A stretch of DNA of 64,000 nt from Ceratothoa steindachneri (taxonomy: Eukaryota > Arthropoda > Malacostraca > Isopoda > Cymothoidae). A program made the position numbers and the translations under genes. Positions 58,439 through 64,000 of the stretch are shown here, one piece after another. The first letter of the stretch is position 1, and every line of letters begins with the position of its first letter. The notes below the pieces were generated by a model. That model saw only the letters and a list, made by a program, of their open reading frames with translations, searched no databases and was not told the DNA's origin. The stretch covers positions 204,665,100 through 204,729,099 of the forward strand of contig OZ018319.1 in assembly GCA_963969495.1 (NCBI GenBank), written 5' to 3'.

Positions 58439-59697
58439 ATGGAGGCCCTCACTAAGAGGGTCCCCTTAAGGACCATCGCCGGAATGAAGACCCCTACGAA
58501 GAAGGACCTATGCGAAATCCTCTACATAGAACTCAAGGTGGCATTAGTGAAACTAATCGAAGTTTCGTCAGGCTTCATCGCCATGTGTGCCGAGACCAGA
58601 GATGTAGACCTGCTCCTTTCAGAAGAGGGAGCGAGGGTATTAAAGGAGACCGGTCTAGAAGCCAAAACCCCTCCACAGGTGGCAGCAAATAGGAGCGTCA
58701 TCTGCCGCAAAGTTGAAAGTTGGGTAGGCGAGCACAGTACAACAGAGCTAAAAGAGGAAATCACGAAGAGTAACCAATGGGCACAAGTTCGCGAAATCAT
58801 CAAATTCCGCGAACATACCCACGTTTTCAAAATTACCTTTGCAACAACGGACATGGCGAGAAAGGCTACCCAAAATGGTATTCTCGTATTTAATATGAGA
58901 ATACCGGGAGAAAACATCTAGCAGGAAAAGTTCAGTAGCATACAGATGTGCTTTGTATGCTACAAACTCGAAGACCATACTTCCACCACCTGCCCAGACA
59001 AGAACAAACTGTGGTGCAGTGAGTGCGCCACGGGAGGGCACCGATTCGACAAATGCGAGAGCAACACGAAGAAGTGCCTTAACTGCAAAGGGGAACATCG
59101 GACGATGGCCCTTAATTGCCCCAAGCGCAGAGAAATAATAAGAAGAAAAGAAGAAGAAGACAGAAAAGCAAAGGAGACGACGTATGCGAGCGCCGCAAAA
59201 AAGAACACAGTGACGAACACTGCACCAGGACCTGCACCTTTCAGCGTATCAGGAGATCTGAGCGCTAAAATATTGATCTGCATAACACATGCAAATGTGG
59301 CAAATGCAGTGAAGCCTGGTTGTTACAACCAGGTGCTCAATGCGCTCCTGAAAGCGAACAACCTCCCGGACGTAATCATGCCTGAAGACCCCGAGTGCTC
59401 ACAAGCCTTCAAAAACTCCATCATCGAAAATAAAAGCACCAAATTCGGTTTGGAGGAGATGATTGGAGCACCATCAGAGGAAGAAACCGAAGAAGAGGAA
59501 GAAGAAGAGGAAAAGGCTGGAAGTAAGGATGGATCATCCTCATCTGACAGCGAAGAGGGCCCCTGCACTCGCACGCGAGCAACCAAAAGCAGGTCAAAGA
59601 CCCCGAGCCCCCCCCCCCCGAAAAAAGAAAAACCTGGGCCGAGTAAAATCGCCCAACCAGCCCCCAGACCAAAAAGGGAAAAGAAGAAACATAGGTA
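58439..59697 (+). pseudogene. LINE ORF1 (gag-like, zinc-knuckle) with one stop
   Basis: ORF1 proteins of this group bind the element RNA. The ATG at 58439 sits in ACCATGG, a good start context, and is preferred over an upstream in-frame ATG at 58277. An N-terminal region of about 160 residues (MEALTKRVPLRTIAGMK...) is followed by three knuckles: CFVCYKLEDHTSTTC, CSECATGGHRFDKC and CLNCKGEHRTMALNC. A basic/acidic K/E-rich tail with a poly-C run (59610-59618, coding prolines) completes it. A single in-frame TAG at 58919-58921 lies just before the knuckles; the frame is otherwise open for 419 codons. It ends 12 bases before the ORF2 ATG. Confidence 0.9.
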
Positions 59698-59709
59698 AAA
59701 CAACTCATC

Positions 59710-62395
59710 ATGCTACGTAACGGACTGAAAATAATGGAAATCAACACCAACGGCTGGACGACGAAAAGAATTCTTTACGGAAATGTATTCAGAGAAATTG
59801 ATGCAGACATCATACTGATCTCAGAGCATGGGATTGACACGCGTAATACAGAAATGAAAATCTAGAACTACGATGTGTTGATCACGAATTTTTAGCAAGA
59901 GCGGTACGATGGCGCCGCTATTGCAATAAAGAAAGGGATCAAATACAAGCAGATAAGAAACTTAGAAGAATCCTACCTCGCGATTGAGGTCGAGCTCGAC
60001 TTAGGAAAGTTGGTAATTGCAACCAGATATCAACCGCAAAGGAGAGATGTGTTACCTATTCACACTCTCACTGGCCTATTTGGCAGAAGAGCCCCCACCA
60101 TTCTAATGGGGGACCTAAACGCCAGATGCCGAGAATCCGGTTACAGGGCCTTCAACGGAATAGGAAGAAGCCTAGACCTGTTGCTGGACAGAAATATTGC
60201 CCAGCGGATAGGCCCCGACTTCCCCACCTATGTCAGAGAACGATGTGCCACAAAGCCAGACATCTGTCTGGTGAATCGTCAGCTACCGTTCAATTACTAC
60301 ATGGCACCAGTCCAGGTTCCATGTAGTCATCATATAGGGATCCTACTCACAATCAATAGGAACCCTATACAAGTCCCAGCAGTAGTCAGGAAGAACTACA
60401 GACGAGCAGACTGGGCTCGGTATGCACACCTTCTCGAGGCCTACGATCCGCCCAACCTGGACGAGGCAATTCTCGAGGAGATTGACGAGGCACTCGATGA
60501 CCTCAATAACCAAATCATCGACGCAGATAGGGCTTGTATCCCTCGTTCCTCATATAGGACCATCTCAACTTACGAGTGGACCGAATATATGAAGGAACTA
60601 TACCGTGAACTGAAGATAATGTATGAACACAACATCGTGAATGCATCAGTTCACTCGATGCAAAGAAGTAAAGAAATCAAAGAAGAATTGAACCAGTTGA
60701 TCCTCGAACAACAAAACAGAAGATGGGAGGATGCGATCGAGAGCATCGATCACGAAGCAACTCCCAAAGAATTTTGGAAGAAGATCCGAATTCTTAAAGG
60801 ATCAACTGGAAATAAGCACAAGATCGAGCTACAAAAAGAAAATGGAAACATCGAAGAAGAGGAAGAAAAAGTTGAAGAGATATTCCGAAGTTATTGGGAA
60901 AAGATCTTCAGTATAACTGAAGAAGAAAACGAAGACTATGACCTAGAGTTCGAGAACAACATCATTGACGAGCTTAATGAAAAAATAGAAAAGACGCACC
61001 CTCATCACCAGGTGGATTGGCAGCGCGACGGAGTCGCCGAGATTACAGAAGAAGAACTACTCAGCGCGCTTCGCTCATTCCAACCCAAAGCCCCAGGACA
61101 ATCGGGGCTTACAAAGCTTAACTTTGAAAAGGCACCAGCCTGTGTCATCGAAGGAATGAGAAGAATATTCAACGCCTGCCTCAATACGGGGTACTTTCCA
61201 GACGCTTATAAAACGGCAAAAATGATTTTCTTGCCTAAGCCTGGAAGGAACCCCAAGTTAAAGGAGAGCTACCGACCAATTTCACTACTGGAATTTGGTG
61301 GGAAGCTCTTCGAGAAGATTCTCAACAAAAGATTGGTGTCTCACCTGGAAGATAGCTTGCTCTACAACCCACACCAATTCGGGTTTAAGAGTAAGCGAAG
61401 TACGGAAATGGCGATTAACGTCATAACGGAAAAGCTAGCCCAAGCAAAACGGGAAAAGAGTTACGTGGACATTGTTTGTCGGGATGTATCAAAGGCGTTC
61501 GATAAGGTGTGGCAACGGGGAATGCAGTACAAGATCTTACGACTGGGACTAAGTGAAAGCTTAGAAAGAACTCTCTGTGACTATGTCATGGAGAGAGCGG
61601 CGACATCGGTTTAGGGTGCACGGACGGGCCAAAGTTTCCGCTCAATGCGGGCCTCCCGCAAGGGGGGTGCCTGTCTCCCACTCTCTACTTGATTTACACC
61701 GCGGATGTCCCAGTCCCTGTAAACCCCATTTGCCTCAACTTACAATTCGCCGATGATTTCACCCAGGTAATCACATGTCCATGGAGGAATGACCCTATAC
61801 AAGCTCGCATGACGGCAGCAGAAATCGAAAACCTGAACACCTACGAGGCCCGGTGGAAAATCCGTACCAACCAGGATAAGTTCAATTAGTCCCCATAGGC
61901 AGGAGACTACTTGATGACGTCAGGGTGGGGGATAGACGATATCCCTACACCAATGAATGCAACGTACTCGGTATGAAGTTCACCTCAACTGGGTACGCAA
62001 AGCACATCCAAGAACGAATCACCAAGGCCACTGCTGCAGTCAAGACTCTGTACAGGTTCAGAAATCTTCGTCAAAGCAACAAAAAGAAGATCTATACTGC
62101 ACTAGTTAGATCAACGTTGCTATACCCCGCTTCCGCCCTCTCCTGTGCCTCAAAGACACAGAAGAGGAGACTACAAGTGGTGCAGAATAAATGCGTGTAC
62201 CTGGCGGGGTTAACCCCCATTAACGTTGTCATCAAAGAACGGACAAGGAATATGCTGGAAAAGGTCAATCGTTTATTGGACGAAGATATCGTACAAATGA
62301 TTGACCGAAACAGAAGAGAAGTATGTCGCGCCAGATTTCCAAGCTCCGCTAGGATTTTAGCTGGCGGAGCAGAAGTACCGTTCTACGCTAGATGA
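59710..62395 (+). pseudogene. LINE ORF2: AP endonuclease and reverse transcriptase, broken
   Basis: The ATG at 59710 starts MLRNGLKIMEINTNGW. Endonuclease motifs: ADIILISEHG, ILMGDLNARC (GDxN), KPDICLVNRQ and CSHHIGILL. RT motifs: PKAPGQSGLTKLNF, YRPISLLEFGGKLFEKIL, FGFKSKRSTEMAI, YVDIVCRDVSKAFDKVW, the GLPQGGCLSP region and FADDFTQV (catalytic FADD where the 16-kb copy has YADD). In-frame stops occur at 59863 and 59893. Frameshifts near 61607 and 61888 split the RT, and 54 bp (18 codons) are missing near 62203 relative to the other copy. The stop at 62393-62395 follows EVPFYAR, matching the other copy. Inactive as read. Confidence 0.9.
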
Positions 62396-62720
62396 GTCAA
62401 TTTACCCCAAATCAAGAAAAAATACCAATCATGAAACCAACCGATTTTGACAAAATTCACCGATATCGACAAAATTAACCAACTAAGACAAACTACCGAA
62501 GAAGGAAACCTACACAAGAAGACGAAAATCACCGAACAAGACTACAGGAAGAAACATTGTACACGAAATACACACACTACAAAATTACGAAGAAACAAAA
62601 AGATACTAAATCAAACACAGTAAGTTATTATTAACGACTTACAAAAACAACAGCTAACGCGCATAGCATAAACAAAAATATTAGCAATAAAGACAAATGG
62701 CTTGAACGCCAAATTATATG
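62396..62720 (+). other. LINE 3' UTR
   Basis: A-rich, with loose repeats of ACCGATATCGACAAAATTAA and ACCAACTAAGACAAACTACC, ending in the AAATGGCTTGAACGCC word conserved in the 15.5-kb copy. Confidence 0.75.
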
Positions 62721-63880
62721 TTATATATATACCTGTATATATATATATGTATAAAACAACGATAAAAACAACAACGAAACCACAAATCAAAAAAATTTGA
62801 AAGCGATAGGCCTGATCACCAGGCTCTAGCATCACTTTGCACCCTACCACACTTCTTTCTCTTTTCACCACTGGTCTACTTTCCGCTATCTATTCACACA
62901 CCCTTTCTATCCCCTCACCTGCATACTCTCACATACACGATTCTATAAATAATAAAATACGCTGGAAACGGCATAGCAAAGATCGATATATAGAGATAGA
63001 ATGCGGATGGGAAAGATAGATGTCGCGATAGAAACGAAGAGTACGAACACCGCATACCTTCATCGAAAAGATTAGAACCTTCAGCTTGTCAAAGTTAAGC
63101 CCATGGTTGACCCTCGGCTGGGCATACAAATTAGGCTCAAACTTTCCTGAGCACCTGTCTTGGAGCGAACCGTCGTTTGGATCCCACTGACATAGGCGTG
63201 AGACGGTGCGAGTCGGGGTGGTTAGGCCAGGTGGCCAAGAGGATATCGGTGTGATAAGGACTGCAAGACCCCACCAAAGTTGAAGTGATGATCTTAATGG
63301 ATGTTTGACAGACAAAGGGTAGAGTGTTGTGAGAGTGCGAAAAGGCATGTTTGGGCTCCCTTCTGCCCAAGCAGGAAACCCGACTGGGCAGGATGCACCC
63401 AAGGAGCCAAGCGTTCTGCCCCATCAGCCCAGGGATGAGCTGAAACTGGATTAGAGGCTAGAGCACCCAGCGCTAAAAAAGGCTCAACGATGAATGGGTC
63501 TTTAATAGGGCATAAATGGGTGGGAAAGATAGTGTAATTTAGCGTTGATTCGCACCAACTATACTGTGTGACGAAGGGTTAGAGTTGAAGAATGTGAAGA
63601 AATTTTAAATAAACCTGAAAATAAACGAGGAAAACAATGACTCAAGCCACGAACAAAACGACTCAGATACGAACTCGGACGCCAGTAATGGGATTCCAAT
63701 TACCGTCCTCCATTTCTCCTCGTGACTAAGTTAGGGGCTGAGGTAAACTATTAAGTACACCGAGTCGGGATTTCTGCTGGATGGGAAATGGCAGAGTTGA
63801 GACAATTTTCCATATTTGAGGCCAAATACGGCAGAGGGAGCTGTAGGTAATAGCCGTACGGAAGGAGCGAATGGTTAAGC
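62721..63880. other. Unassigned, GC-moderate DNA
   Basis: An uninterrupted minus-strand frame (62929-63402, 157 codons) has no recognised domain and overlaps another long minus frame. No tRNA or rRNA was recognised. A diverged repeat or pseudogene is possible. Confidence 0.35.
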
Positions 63881-63884
63881 ACGT

Positions 63885-64000
63885 ACGCACGCACACAAAC
63901 ATGAACACTGAAATGCACGCACACAAACCTGAACACTGAAATGCACGCACATAAACGTGAACAATGAAATTCACACACGCAAACATGAAAATGAAATGCA
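63885..64000. repeat. ~29-bp ACGCACACAAAC minisatellite
   Basis: Units ACGCACACAAACATGAACAC followed by TGAAATGC repeat about four times and run off the window end. Confidence 0.9.

Larger units (their letters stand above)
57900..62720 (+). mobile_element. Jockey-like LINE, near full-length copy
   Basis: It has a GC-richer 5' leader (about 57900-58438), ORF1 with three zinc knuckles, ORF2 with endonuclease and RT, and a 3' UTR ending AAATGGCTTGAACGCC near 62714, followed by an AT-rich (TATA) tail. It is the same family as the 15.5-16.9 kb copy. The 5' end is estimated. Both ORFs carry disabling changes, so the copy is inactive. Confidence 0.88.

Noticed and set aside
62929..63402. 157-codon minus-strand frame
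   Set aside because: No recognisable domain, no conserved-looking motif, and an overlapping frame of similar length. Kept as unassigned.

Overview
This is a eukaryotic, almost certainly metazoan, non-coding window. It is AT-rich, dominated by microsatellites and degenerate tandem repeats, and seeded with broken transposable elements. The elements (a mariner DD34D pair, a Tc1/mariner-superfamily relic, APE-type LINEs of the I/Jockey group, an L2/CR1-like LINE tail and a Gypsy-like gag relic), the very long (TA)n, (CT)n and (CA)n tracts, and repeats rich in CCTAA-like words together suggest an arthropod, perhaps a crustacean or chelicerate. The species cannot be named from the sequence, and the arthropod call is an inference. 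No intact host gene is visible. A 200-N assembly gap lies at 23606-23805.

Layout. 0-11 kb: AT-rich DNA with a chain of unrelated degenerate minisatellites (about 40-bp, AGTAC-rich, TTGTGGTAA-type, a 204-bp higher-order array and a 118-bp array) and a long (TA)n tract. 11.1-12.4 kb: a nearly full-length mariner with terminal inverted repeats and TA duplications but a broken transposase. 12.9-14.8 kb: (CT)n and a 30-bp CCTAA-like array whose family reappears at 17.6-18.1 kb. 15.5-16.9 kb: the 5'-truncated 3' end of a Jockey-like LINE (minus strand) with an open 344-codon reverse-transcriptase fragment. 18-25.8 kb: mostly unassigned, with a 115-bp repeat array, a GTAGTG-rich array, the gap, a possible pogo/Tigger end, a perfect GC-rich hairpin and a possible small exon. 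25.9-26.8 kb: a second mariner copy with an internal deletion. 27.2-27.9 kb: an L2/CR1-like LINE tail. 28.1-31.3 kb: a 34-bp array and a 63-bp array. 31.4-33.3 kb: a Gypsy-like gag relic with a CCHC zinc knuckle.

34.1-37.7 kb holds a decayed I/Jockey-group LINE with endonuclease, reverse transcriptase, a hairpin-bearing 3' UTR and a poly-A tail. The tail directly abuts a 7.4-kb satellite (37.68-45.12 kb) built from about 120 units of about 60 bp. Each unit carries a short inverted repeat, and the array has higher-order structure. This array is the most striking object in the window. 46.7-50.5 kb has a 165-bp array, a tRNA-like SINE head, a dispersed repeat present in both orientations, a perfect 97-bp-arm palindrome embedded in (TA)n/(CT)n, and a Tc1-like transposase relic. 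50.8-57.6 kb is again low-complexity DNA and minisatellites, including a second array resembling the 28-kb family and a recently homogenised 29-bp array; it also holds a possible acidic exon and a pair of CRE sites. 57.9-62.7 kb carries a nearly full-length copy of the same LINE family as at 15.5 kb, with a zinc-knuckle ORF1 and an endonuclease/RT ORF2, both broken. The last 1.2 kb ends in another minisatellite.

No genes form a pathway here. The recognisable coding content is transposon machinery (integration, reverse transcription, nucleic-acid packaging), and every copy except the short open RT fragment at 15.9-16.9 kb carries stops or frameshifts.
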